Of a stretch of 64,000 nucleotides of DNA, positions 56,455-64,000 are shown piece by piece. Position numbers and translations under genes: made by a program. The DNA is from Paenibacillus sp. BIHB 4019 (GTDB taxonomy: Bacteria; Bacillota; Bacilli; Paenibacillales; Paenibacillaceae). Numbering within the stretch: position 1 is the stretch's first letter; each line of letters starts with the position of its first letter. The DNA lies in assembly GCF_002741035.1 (NCBI RefSeq), contig NZ_CP016808.1, forward strand, positions 7,030,001 through 7,094,000, read 5' to 3'. Below the pieces are notes generated by a model. The model ran no database searches and was not told where the DNA came from. It saw only the letters and a list, made by a program, of their open reading frames with translations.

Positions 56455-57108
56455 ATGAATAAACCATTTATTAGAAACCATCAATATAATGTGATTAAAA
56501 AACAAGCCGGCATTTTGCAGCATGCGCTCGGCACAGTTGCCGACCGTAAAATTTTGGAGTCCGTTAAATATACGACCGAATCTAAAATTTTGGAGATGTT
56601 CCCAGACGCAGCCGCCGAGCACAAGCAAATGCTTGAAGCCGTCTCGACGCTGCAGACGAAAGAGGATTTTGCCAAGTATTTGCGGGAATTGGAAGCCTAT
56701 TTAACGGAGTTTCCGGCCATTACGGCCAAGCAAATCCAGAAGCTTTTTCCCAAAAATAAAAAGCTCAAGCTGCCCGATCTAGCCGCTATCGACTATCGCT
56801 ATGTCACTTATTTAAGCTGGATCGATATTGCGAGCAACAAGCTGTTTATCGTTTATCCGGCAAATGGCCAGTTCGTTGGCGTCGAAGGACGCTACAACCC
56901 GACGAACAAGAAAAACTATTGCTTTGTGTGCAATCGGTTTGAGGAGCTTGCTTTATTTTCAGCCATAACGAAAAAAAGGCCTGCAGGCGCATCCCCCGAC
57001 TACTACAAAGCTGTTGGTAACTACATGTGCGCCAACAGCCATGACTGCAACAACAATATTACCGATACGACCGCACTTGAAAAATTTATTGAGGCGGTAG
57101 TTGGGTAA
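56455..57108 (+). CDS. FusB/FusC-family elongation factor G-binding protein
   Basis: The 217-residue protein has the two-part FusB fold. An N-terminal helical bundle (MNKPFIRNHQYNVIKKQAGILQHAL onward) precedes a C-terminal zinc-finger domain. The zinc ligands are expected in NYCFVCNRF and MCANSHDCNNNI. FusB proteins bind EF-G and help release it from ribosomes stalled by fusidic acid. Chromosomal homologues are common in Bacillales, and whether this one protects against the drug is not shown by sequence. Confidence 0.88.
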   Translation: MNKPFIRNHQYNVIKKQAGILQHALGTVADRKILESVKYTTESKILEMFPDAAAEHKQMLEAVSTLQTKEDFAKYLRELEAYLTEFPAITAKQIQKLFPKNKKLKLPDLAAIDYRYVTYLSWIDIASNKLFIVYPANGQFVGVEGRYNPTNKKNYCFVCNRFEELALFSAITKKRPAGASPDYYKAVGNYMCANSHDCNNNITDTTALEKFIEAVVG

Positions 57109-57175
57109 ATAGCGGAATGGTGCTGCGCTGTTTGACATGAACACAGCAGACAGTGTCCGGCCATGTAACGGCTTC

Positions 57176-57213
57176 AAAGCGCGTACCGATGCTCAATCGG
57201 TACGCGCTTTTTG
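57176..57213 (+). terminator. Terminator after the FusB-like gene
   Basis: A perfect 15-bp stem (57176-57190 with 57196-57210) with a 5-base loop is followed by T residues. Confidence 0.88.
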
Positions 57214-57228
57214 TATGAAAGCGGAATA

Positions 57229-57275
57229 GTAAAAGCCGCTGACGGTGAATACCTATACAGGCATCCTGTCAGCGG
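57229..57275 (-). terminator. Terminator after GH29
   Basis: GCCGCTGAC/GTCAGCGGC forms a perfect 9-bp stem with a long loop, and TTTT follows on the minus strand. Confidence 0.6.
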
Positions 57276-57284
57276 CCGATGTGA

Positions 57285-58637
57285 TTATTTTAAAAACAGT
57301 TCAATAACCGGAACGGTGACGTTCGGTTTTTTCACTGGCAGCTCCAATGTAAGCGTATCGGCAGCCCGCCCTTCGTTAAAGGCGCCTGCCTCCATCGTCA
57401 TTTCCTGCTCGCCCTGGACCATCCGGATTTCAGAAGCATCATGGAGCAGCTGGGCATAGGCGATTTTGCCCGAGAAGCCGTATAGGTGCAAATGCTTGAA
57501 CGGCCAGCTGAAAATATGCAAATACAGCCGATTCGTCGATGGGTTATACGTAAAACGGCAATCCTGCGGGCTGGCATATTCCTCCGGCGCTGCCGTACAG
57601 CCATAGATGGAACGGTTGTGCCGCCGCATCCAGGCGCCAATTCCCTTCAAGCGCTCCACCGCGCGTTCATCGAATTCGCCTCGCCCTGTCGGCCCGACAT
57701 TCAGCAGCAAATTGCCGCCTTTGCTTACCGTATCAATCATCATTTGCACGAGCATATCGATGCTTTTCCACGATTCCTCGTCGCGGTAATAGCCCCATGA
57801 GCCGCTGAACGTATGGCATGCTTCCCAGACGACACGCTGCCCGTTCACTTTAATCCACTCCCGCGGCTGATACTGCTCCGGCGTCGTAATATCTCCCGCT
57901 ATTTGCAGGCGGTCATTGAGCATAATATTCGGCTGCAGCTCGCGAATCATGCGCACTAGCCGCTCGCTTTGCCATGCCTCCTTGCCTTTGCCCTCAAAGC
58001 CCGCTTCGGCGGCAATGGAGAAGTCGTAGAACAGCACATCGATGTTGCCATATTCGGTGAGCAGCTCCCTCGTCTGGCCGAACAGAAACTCGACATATTT
58101 GGCAAAATCCCGCTCCTTGCTTTGTTCCAGAAACGCCTCATTATAGCGCAGCGGATGCTTCACATCGACCGTATAATGCGGGTGATGCCAGTCGAGCAGC
58201 GAATAATACAAGCCCGTGCGAATGTCGCGCTCGCGAAAAGCATCCAGCATCGGCCGCAGCAAATCCCGCTTGGCCGGACTATTCACCGCATGATAAGCCG
58301 TCAGCTTCGAGTCCCACAGGCAGAAGCCTTCATGATGCTTGGCGGTGACGACCATATATTTCATGCCCGCTTCCGCGGCAAGATCAGCCCATAGCTCCGG
58401 GTCATATAAATCCGGATCAAAATGCTTGAAATATTTTTCATATTGCTCATTGCTGAGAAACTCTCTGGACCGCATCCACTCATGCCTCGCGCCAAGCGCA
58501 TATAGCCCCCAGTGGATGTACATGCCGAAGCGGTCATGGGTGAACCACTTTGCGCGCTGTGCGCTGTCAAGCTCTGTTTGTGAAGGCACACCCTCGCTTG
58601 CTCGTATTCCTTCTATGTTCTCCGTTCCCTTCGCCAT
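57285..58637 (-). CDS. GH29 family alpha-L-fucosidase
   Basis: The 450-residue retaining enzyme has the family marks RFGMYIHWGLYALGARHEW, MKYMVVTAKHHEGFCLWDS (His101, His102 in the active site) and NIDVLFYDFS, whose Asp205 is the likely nucleophile. NGGNLLLNVGP-like SKGGNLLLNVGPTGRGEF ends the barrel, with a beta-sandwich C-terminus. It lacks a signal peptide. It lies 77 bases after the AraC gene and likely shares a transcript. Together with GH95 it would hydrolyse differently linked fucosides in the cytosol. Confidence 0.94.
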   Translation of the reverse strand: MAKGTENIEGIRASEGVPSQTELDSAQRAKWFTHDRFGMYIHWGLYALGARHEWMRSREFLSNEQYEKYFKHFDPDLYDPELWADLAAEAGMKYMVVTAKHHEGFCLWDSKLTAYHAVNSPAKRDLLRPMLDAFRERDIRTGLYYSLLDWHHPHYTVDVKHPLRYNEAFLEQSKERDFAKYVEFLFGQTRELLTEYGNIDVLFYDFSIAAEAGFEGKGKEAWQSERLVRMIRELQPNIMLNDRLQIAGDITTPEQYQPREWIKVNGQRVVWEACHTFSGSWGYYRDEESWKSIDMLVQMMIDTVSKGGNLLLNVGPTGRGEFDERAVERLKGIGAWMRRHNRSIYGCTAAPEEYASPQDCRFTYNPSTNRLYLHIFSWPFKHLHLYGFSGKIAYAQLLHDASEIRMVQGEQEMTMEAGAFNEGRAADTLTLELPVKKPNVTVPVIELFLK

Positions 58638-58714
58638 CTTCTTACGCTCCTCCCTTAGCCGCTTATATGCCTTGTTCGCAAGCCCTGCTTGCTGTCTCTT
58701 CTTTTCACTAGCGG

Positions 58715-59557
58715 CTATATCGCCTGCTTCGCCACTCTGCGGAATTCCCGCGGCGAAACCTCGCTGTATTGCTTGAAATGCTTATTGAAGTAATGAATGG
58801 AATTGTAGCCGCACTCAAAGGCAATGTCCGTAATCGATTTGCTCGTCGTCTTCAGCAGATGCATCGCAATTTGCAGGCGCAGCCGATGAATAAATTGATT
58901 AGGCGTGACGCCGACCGCCTGCTTGAAATGAGTATAAAAATACGTTTTTCCCCGGCCATACAATTCAATTAAATCCCGGACATCAATGTCCTCGGTAATG
59001 TGGCGCAAAATATGCTCCACTGCCGACACGACGCCTTCGTCCACCTCCACCTGCTCGCCTTCCCCAGCCGAGCAGGCAACCGCATAACGAAACACATGAA
59101 CCAAAATATCGATAAACCGCATCAATTGCGCGGCCTCCCAGCCCGGCTCCTTCCTCACCTGCTCCTCATAGGCGGCCTTGGCAGCAGCCTGAATGCCCTT
59201 GGCATAGGCAGAGCTGGCCGGAATAAGCGGACAAGCACCCTCGGTATAAAACGGATACAGCAGGCGATAGCCATTGGGAATCATTCGAACGATGGAGGGC
59301 GAGAACAGCACCATAATCCATTCAATCGGCTTGTCTGCCTCCTGCGCCAAATTATAGTGCGGGGCATAGGGCCGAAACAGAAACACATCCCCGGCTTCAC
59401 CGGTGTATTCCCGATCCAAAAGCTGAAAGCGGGACTTGTTATGCAGCAGCACATTGATTTCGAGAAAATCATGCATATGCAGCTCATGCTCGACGAGACT
59501 ATCGATGCGGCGCTCGATTTTCAGTTCCTTTTCCAGCCTCAGATCATGGAAAAACAT
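58715..59557 (-). CDS. AraC-family transcriptional regulator
   Basis: The 280-residue protein has an N-terminal cupin sensor (HELHMHDFLEINVLLHNKSRFQLLDREYTGEAGDVFLFRPYAPHYN) and a C-terminal pair of helix-turn-helices: DIDVRDLIELYGRGKTYFYTHFKQAVGVTPNQFIHRLRLQIAMHLL and SITDIAFECGYNSIHYFNKHFKQYSEVSPREFR. It likely senses a sugar such as fucose and activates the fucosidase and importer genes. GGGAGGA precedes the ATG. It follows the permease gene by 83 bases. Confidence 0.94.
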   Translation of the reverse strand: MFFHDLRLEKELKIERRIDSLVEHELHMHDFLEINVLLHNKSRFQLLDREYTGEAGDVFLFRPYAPHYNLAQEADKPIEWIMVLFSPSIVRMIPNGYRLLYPFYTEGACPLIPASSAYAKGIQAAAKAAYEEQVRKEPGWEAAQLMRFIDILVHVFRYAVACSAGEGEQVEVDEGVVSAVEHILRHITEDIDVRDLIELYGRGKTYFYTHFKQAVGVTPNQFIHRLRLQIAMHLLKTTSKSITDIAFECGYNSIHYFNKHFKQYSEVSPREFRRVAKQAI

Positions 59558-59640
59558 CGCGCTTCCTCCCTTCGTCTCTTTTTGCCCTTTTTAGCCTGCT
59601 TGCCTCCTCTATCTGCAAACGAGCCATGGCACAGCTTATA

Positions 59641-60462
59641 TCAGCCTTTTACCGAGCCGGAGGTCATGCCGGAAATGATATATTTTTGACCGAGCAAATA
59701 GATGATGATGACCGGCAAAGTTGTCAGCACAATATCAGCGGAAACGAGATTCCAATTCACCGAAAAACGGCCAAAGAAATTATAAACGGCAAGCGTCATC
59801 GGCCACATATTCGAGTCATTCAAATAATAGAGCGGCAGGACAAAATCATTCCACGCGCCCATAAAATTCAAGATGCCGACCGTAACAATAACCGGCGTCA
59901 GCAGCGGAGCTACGATGGAGTAAAACAGGCGCAGCGGCGAGCAGCCATCTACAATGCCCGCTTCATCCAGCTCTCTTGGCACCGAGCCAACGAAGCCATA
60001 AATAAGAAAGACGCTGAAGGGAATCGACATGACGGCAAGCAAAATGACCATGCCCAGCTGCGTATTAATCAAATGGGTGAACTGCATCACCTTCGTTAAT
60101 GTCACAAAATTAATCGGCATCGCAATGCCCAAAATAACGAAGAAATACATAAACCGGTTCAACCGCGACTGATTGCGGGCAAAAATATAAGCGGCAATCG
60201 CAGCGAGCGCGATGCCCAGCACCGTTGAACCGACCGCATACAGCAGGCTGTTCAAAAAAGATTGCAGCAGCTTGCCCTGCTCCACAACGATGGCGTAATT
60301 GCTCCAATGCAGCGCCTTCGGCAGCGCAATGCTCATGGAGCTTGCGCCCATCTGATCTTTCAGCGAGTTGACAATGATCAAATACAGCGGGAGAAAAGTT
60401 ACTAGGCTGAGCAGCCAAGCGATGCCGTTGCGTGCCAGCTTTTGAATGAATTTCGGGGTCAT
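59641..60462 (-). CDS. Sugar ABC transporter permease (MalG type)
   Basis: The 273-residue protein has six membrane helices and the EAA loop in VPRELDEAGIVDGCSPLRLFYSIVAPLLTPVI, which contacts the ATPase. It ends YIISGMTSGSVKG, typical of CUT1 importers. Its start overlaps the partner permease stop as ATGA with GAGGAGG upstream. No ATPase gene is adjacent; such importers commonly use a shared MsmX-type ATPase. Confidence 0.95.
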   Translation of the reverse strand: MTPKFIQKLARNGIAWLLSLVTFLPLYLIIVNSLKDQMGASSMSIALPKALHWSNYAIVVEQGKLLQSFLNSLLYAVGSTVLGIALAAIAAYIFARNQSRLNRFMYFFVILGIAMPINFVTLTKVMQFTHLINTQLGMVILLAVMSIPFSVFLIYGFVGSVPRELDEAGIVDGCSPLRLFYSIVAPLLTPVIVTVGILNFMGAWNDFVLPLYYLNDSNMWPMTLAVYNFFGRFSVNWNLVSADIVLTTLPVIIIYLLGQKYIISGMTSGSVKG

Positions 60463-61334
60463 TGGTCACGCCCCTCCTCTCTGGCCATTAGGCGGATGAC
60501 AAAATAACCGACAATCGTCATGAATAGAAAGAGCAGCGAGGACAGCGCGGTGCCAACCCCATAACGGCCCATCGAAAATTCTTTAAAAATCGCTGTATAA
60601 AGCACATCTGTTGCATAGCCCGGCCCGCCGTTCGTCAAAACATAAACCGCCTCGAATACTTTCAGGCCATGCAGCAAGTTCAGCACCGTCGTCACGACAA
60701 GCGCCGGCATGAGCAGCGGGAGTGTCACATACTTGAATTTATGCCAGCTGTTCGCCCCGTCGATTTCGGCTGCTTCATAATAGCTTCGCGATATCGACTG
60801 CAAGCCCGCCAGCAAAATAATCATAATGTAGCCGGCGCCCTTCCACGTATCGACGCCGATAATCGATTTGAACGCCCAATTGGCGTCAACGAGCCATTTT
60901 TGCGCCATAAAATCCAGCCCCATCCATCTGAGCGCTTCATTCAGCAGCCCCGTCGCCGGATTCAAAATCGATTTAAAAATCAGGCCGACGACGAGCATCG
61001 GCACGATCGATGGCATAAAAATCATGACCCGATGAAAGCCTTTAAGCTTGATGCCTTCATTCAGGATAAGGGCGAACAGCAGGCCAATTGCCGTTTTTAA
61101 AATAACGGTCGATGCCGTAAAATTCAACGTATTGATAATGTAGCTGACATAATTTTCACCGGACGAAAACAGCGTCTTGAAATTGTCCAATCCGATGAAG
61201 GTAATCGTATCCGAGTAGCTGTTCCAATCCGTCAGCGAATAATAGAAGCCCATCAGCCCGGGCACGACGAAAAAGATAAAATAAACGCCGACTGTGCCCA
61301 AGGCAAAGTAAAACGGATAAATTTTATTTCTCAT
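60459..61334 (-). CDS. Sugar ABC transporter permease (MalF type)
   Basis: The 291-residue protein starts at the ATG at 61334. It has six membrane helices, the loop YYEAAEIDGANSWHKFKYVTLPLLMPALVV for the ATPase contact, and a C-terminal GVGTALSSLLFLFMTIVGYFVIR. It forms the channel with the MalG-type permease. The binding-protein gene lies 54 bases upstream. Confidence 0.95.
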   Translation of the reverse strand: MRNKIYPFYFALGTVGVYFIFFVVPGLMGFYYSLTDWNSYSDTITFIGLDNFKTLFSSGENYVSYIINTLNFTASTVILKTAIGLLFALILNEGIKLKGFHRVMIFMPSIVPMLVVGLIFKSILNPATGLLNEALRWMGLDFMAQKWLVDANWAFKSIIGVDTWKGAGYIMIILLAGLQSISRSYYEAAEIDGANSWHKFKYVTLPLLMPALVVTTVLNLLHGLKVFEAVYVLTNGGPGYATDVLYTAIFKEFSMGRYGVGTALSSLLFLFMTIVGYFVIRLMAREEGRDQ

Positions 61335-61388
61335 GCAGCATTCATCTCCACTCACTCGTTTGTCGTCTATAGCGGTGGCAGCCGCCTT

Positions 61389-62747
61389 TTATTTAGCCCA
61401 TGCCGGATCTTTCGCCACAACCGCCATATCGGCACGGCGCTTGTCGATGCTTTTCAGCATATCCTCCGGCTGTATCGCGTTGCCCAGCATCGCAACCAAA
61501 TCTTTGCCCATATCCATCCACTGCGGATTGACATAGTTCACGTAATCCTGAATATCCGTGCCTTTTTTCGTATATGTCGCCATCAGCTTCTTCTGCTCTT
61601 CATTGTATTTGTCTTTCAGCCCTGGGAAGTTTAGATTGGAAATCGTCGAATCATTGTCAAGCATATACTGCAAGTTTTCCGGCTGCGCCAAATACGCCAG
61701 GTACTGCTTCGCTTCTTCAATATGCTTCGAGCCGGAATAAATAAATTTGCTTGGGCCGCCTGGATTGATGTAATAAATTTGATTGTCCGCGAGCGGAATG
61801 ACGAAATAACCGAATTGATCCGCTTTGACATTAGGGTCTGCCTTCTCGATATCGTTGACGATGCTTTGGGCCGCAAGGGTCATTGCATATTTGCCGCTCG
61901 CCATCTTCACAGCCGAATCCGCCCCTGTATCGGAAAAAGCGTTGTCGCCCATAAAACCAAGGTCATACATTTCCTTAAACTGCGTTAGAGCCAGCTTCAT
62001 CGTCGGATCGTCCACAAACTTCTTCTTATTCGCATTCAAATCATCGTATAAGCCCGGCGTTACCTCATCGTAGCGCGGTCCCGGCTCGGCGAACCACAGG
62101 ACATGATGCCAGCCATCGGCAATCGGCTCATACAGTGGGGTAATGCCAGCATCCAGCAGCGTCTGGGACAATGCCTTGAACTCCTCGTACGTTTTTGGAA
62201 TGGTGAGGCCATGCTGTTCAAAAATCTTTTTATTGTACGCAATAACGAAGCTGCTGCCCGTATCCCAAATCGTCTGGGCGTATACTTTGCCGTTCAGCGT
62301 CAACTGCTCAATGCTGAGCGGGTCCTCGCGCTTCACCCACTCTTCTCCGCTTAAATCAACAGCATTTTTCTCGACATTATAATTGAGGCTGATTTCGCTT
62401 TTGCCGCTTTGCCCGCCAAACAAGTCGGTAGCCTCGCCAGCGTTCAGCTTTGTTTTGAGCACATTGAAATATTGATCGGAAGGAACAATTTGATAATCGA
62501 TTCGAATGCCGGTCTCGGCTTCAAATTTTTTGGCGAGCTGCATTTCCGCGTCCTTTATCCAGCCTTGGCTGGCCAAGTAGGTAAGCGTAATATTTTGCTT
62601 CGCCCCTCCTGTTCCGCCTGTGCCGCTATTCGCGCTGCCTGCCGGGGATGATGCATTTGCACCGGATCCCGTATTTCCGCCTCCACAGCCCGCAACTATA
62701 ATCGCAACCAAAGCAATAACCGTTAACAGCCACATCGATTTTTTCAT
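61389..62747 (-). CDS. Extracellular sugar-binding lipoprotein (SBP family 1)
   Basis: The 452-residue precursor starts at the second of two ATGs (62747) after AGGGGAG. Its type II signal has lipobox VAGC, then a Gly/Ser-rich linker. The mature protein has the family 1 pattern: FEAETGIRIDYQIVPSDQYFNVLKTKLNAGEATDLFGG, WDTGSSFVIAYNKKIFEQHGLTIPKTYEEFKALSQTL and KMASGKYAMTLAAQSIV. It should deliver an oligosaccharide, possibly fucosylated, to the two permeases. Confidence 0.95.
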   Translation of the reverse strand: MKKSMWLLTVIALVAIIVAGCGGGNTGSGANASSPAGSANSGTGGTGGAKQNITLTYLASQGWIKDAEMQLAKKFEAETGIRIDYQIVPSDQYFNVLKTKLNAGEATDLFGGQSGKSEISLNYNVEKNAVDLSGEEWVKREDPLSIEQLTLNGKVYAQTIWDTGSSFVIAYNKKIFEQHGLTIPKTYEEFKALSQTLLDAGITPLYEPIADGWHHVLWFAEPGPRYDEVTPGLYDDLNANKKKFVDDPTMKLALTQFKEMYDLGFMGDNAFSDTGADSAVKMASGKYAMTLAAQSIVNDIEKADPNVKADQFGYFVIPLADNQIYYINPGGPSKFIYSGSKHIEEAKQYLAYLAQPENLQYMLDNDSTISNLNFPGLKDKYNEEQKKLMATYTKKGTDIQDYVNYVNPQWMDMGKDLVAMLGNAIQPEDMLKSIDKRRADMAVVAKDPAWAK

Positions 62748-62780
62748 CATATCGCTCCCCTTTAATGTTGAATGCTCAGC

Positions 62781-62794
62781 TGTATGCGTTTTCA
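62781..62794. promoter_or_regulatory. CcpA cre-like site before the sugar importer
   Basis: TGTATGCGTTTTCA fits the consensus TGWAANCGNTNWCA with one mismatch. It lies just downstream of the importer promoter, where CcpA would block elongation. A second, weaker match, ATGAAGCGCTTACA, is at 62889-62902. Confidence 0.5.
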
Positions 62795-62808
62795 TTTCCT
62801 GCTTCCCC

Positions 62809-62837
62809 ATTATAGAATTCCGATTTTTGATGTGCCA
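62809..62837 (-). promoter_or_regulatory. Promoter of the sugar importer operon
   Basis: The minus strand has TGGCAC (62832-62837), 17 bases, and a perfect TATAAT (62809-62814). The poor -35 fits activator dependence. Confidence 0.5.
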
Positions 62838-62840
62838 TGG

Positions 62841-62860
62841 ATAAAACGGGGGCGTTTTAT
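62841..62860. promoter_or_regulatory. Perfect 8-4-8 palindrome, operator candidate
   Basis: ATAAAACG-GGGG-CGTTTTAT lies directly upstream of the importer -35 box and about 50 bases from the kinase promoter. It is suited to a dimeric regulator. Confidence 0.45.
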
Positions 62861-62911
62861 GCACTTATTTTACCACTCGCCAAATAATTATGAAGCGCTT
62901 ACAAAAAATCT

Positions 62912-62940
62912 TTGACAAAATGCCCGCCTAGCAGCAAAAT
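62912..62940 (+). promoter_or_regulatory. Promoter of the sensor kinase gene
   Basis: TTGACA (62912-62917), exactly 17 bases, CAAAAT (62935-62940), then GGAGG and the ATG at 62980. Confidence 0.5.
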
Positions 62941-62979
62941 GAAAGCAACAACGGTGCGCGTGAATGGCTGGAGGTAGTA

Positions 62980-64000
62980 ATGCTTACTAAATTCAAAACG
63001 ATTCAAGCTGTTCTGTTCTCCACCTACTCTCTTATTATTTTCATCGTGTTTACAGTACTAGTCGTATGGCTTTGCCTTTGGTCCTCTAATCTGCTCAAGC
63101 AAAACGCAACCGATTCGCTTTCCAGCATGGGCCGCTCGATGCAAGAGCATATTGATTCGGAAATTCAAAAAATGAATGATGTTTCGCTCAATGTGATGTA
63201 CTCCAATTTGGTCAAAAATCATTTCAAGCGTTACACCTCGGAGCTGCCCGATCAAACACAGACGGGAGATGGCAGGGATACCGATAGGGAAAGCGATAAA
63301 CAACAGTTAGGCCTTTCCGGCGGCATGGGCAGCGGATCGTTTCAGAGCGTCTCTAAAAGCCAATCGGTTGAAAATGCCAAGGCGCTGGCTGAAATTTTGA
63401 CTGCGGCTATCGGCCCTTCCCGTCCGGTGGAGCAGCTGTATTTGTATGATTTTAAAAACAAAATGTATGGCAATGGCTTTGACAATGGCGAACGCACCTA
63501 CGATCCAGCGACCAAGCCTTGGTTCAAAGCGGTTGTAGCGATGCAAAATGGCAAAATTATCACGCTGCCCGTACCCGATGATGAAATGTCCCGCTATATT
63601 TCATCTAGCGACATGCAATATTCAGTCTCGCTGTTCCGCCAGTTTTATGATAATTACAATGATCCAACCGGCATAGTTGAAGTGAAGCAATATTACAATC
63701 GGATTTTCAGCAGCATCCTTGCTTTTACGGGGGATAATCCTTATGGGGCGCAGGTGCTCGTATACAATGACAATGGCGATATCATTTATCCCCTGCAGGC
63801 GGATAAGCAGCACTTTGCGGCTTACGCCAGCTTGACGGCTGGCCAAAGCCTGCCGCAGACGCAGGGCAAGGGCAGCTATTTGTCCTTCGTTAATCCCAAT
63901 ACGGGGGCAAAGGAGCTCTTGTCGCTGCACCGCTCGGAGCTGACTGGCTGGAATACGCTCATTATCGTGTCCGAGAGCAAGCTGCTCGTCCCTGTGTTTG
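62980..64000 (+). CDS. Sensor histidine kinase, N-terminal part (YesM-like), cut by window end
   Basis: The ATG at 62980 has GGAGGT five to six bases upstream, and the frame is open to the window end (340 codons). Residues about 12-34 form a membrane helix (VLFSTYSLIIFIVFTVLVVWLCLW). The rest is an extracellular dCache-like sensor: SMQEHIDSEIQKMNDVSLNVMYSN and ATKPWFKAVVAMQNGKIITLP. A second part resembles VLVYNDNGDIIYP and ends TLIIVSESKLL. HAMP and kinase domains are expected beyond the window, usually with a YesN-type AraC response regulator. It lies divergent from the sugar importer and likely controls it. Confidence 0.85.
   Translation, partial: MLTKFKTIQAVLFSTYSLIIFIVFTVLVVWLCLWSSNLLKQNATDSLSSMGRSMQEHIDSEIQKMNDVSLNVMYSNLVKNHFKRYTSELPDQTQTGDGRDTDRESDKQQLGLSGGMGSGSFQSVSKSQSVENAKALAEILTAAIGPSRPVEQLYLYDFKNKMYGNGFDNGERTYDPATKPWFKAVVAMQNGKIITLPVPDDEMSRYISSSDMQYSVSLFRQFYDNYNDPTGIVEVKQYYNRIFSSILAFTGDNPYGAQVLVYNDNGDIIYPLQADKQHFAAYASLTAGQSLPQTQGKGSYLSFVNPNTGAKELLSLHRSELTGWNTLIIVSESKLLVPVF

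Overview
The window looks like chromosomal DNA of a spore-forming Gram-positive bacterium of the Paenibacillaceae, most likely Paenibacillus or a close relative. The support is moderate base composition, strong GGAGG-type ribosome sites, GTG and TTG starts, the Bacillales gene order alaS-ireB-ruvX-DUF1292-mltG-U32-U32, a T-box leader, a preQ1-I riboswitch, CcpA-type operators and YtvI/YrrI/YrrD/CymR homologues. I saw no tRNA, rRNA, CRISPR array, transposase or prophage. The species assignment is inference.

Layout. 1-2100: a DUF429-like start fragment, a secreted Ig-like protein and the end of the queuosine-precursor operon. 1206-4522 (minus): queC-queD-queE-queF, then a small Cys/Ser/Arg-rich ORF, behind a promoter and a preQ1-I attenuator. 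4641-5435: an AIM24-family protein. 5452-12174 (minus): a nucleoside-uptake operon (BMP lipoprotein, double ATPase, two permeases) continuing into a sulfite-oxidase-fold protein, a nucleoside phosphorylase and a PhnB-like protein. 12246-24667: an SLH-like secreted protein, MarR, ilvD, an ECF sigma/anti-sigma pair, a polysaccharide deacetylase, a YtvI-like membrane protein, a class B PBP, a phosphodiester glycosidase and a GT2-GtrA glycosyltransferase. 24841-36498 (minus): a chemoreceptor, then the alaS cluster behind an alanine T-box, then a YrrI-like permease. 36736-49086: MntH, HEAT and PRC-barrel proteins, cysteine desulfurase with CymR, divergent mnmA, a CBS/CorC membrane protein, copC-copD, FAH hydrolase, a lipoprotein and rarA. 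49213-50327: a decayed ydaT-like remnant and a two-gene AT-rich unit (carboxymuconolactone decarboxylase-like, cupin).

50513-64000 is an alpha-L-fucoside (or related glycan) utilisation region: GH95 and GH29 fucosidases, a Gfo/Idh/MocA oxidoreductase, an unrecognised 560-residue protein, an AraC regulator, a three-gene sugar ABC importer without its own ATPase, and the start of a sensor kinase. Candidate CcpA sites and a perfect 8-4-8 palindrome lie in its control regions. A FusB-type EF-G-binding protein and a short ORF with a good promoter and ribosome site sit inside this region.

The clearest unexplained structure is a family of six intergenic elements of about 100 bp. Each joins a GC-rich inverted module to an AT-rich hairpin (GAAATATAAG ... 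CTTATATTTC). They occur between queE and queF, between the preQ1 attenuator and queC, between the nucleoside-binding protein and its ATPase, as a tandem pair between alaS and yrrI, and upstream of yrrI.
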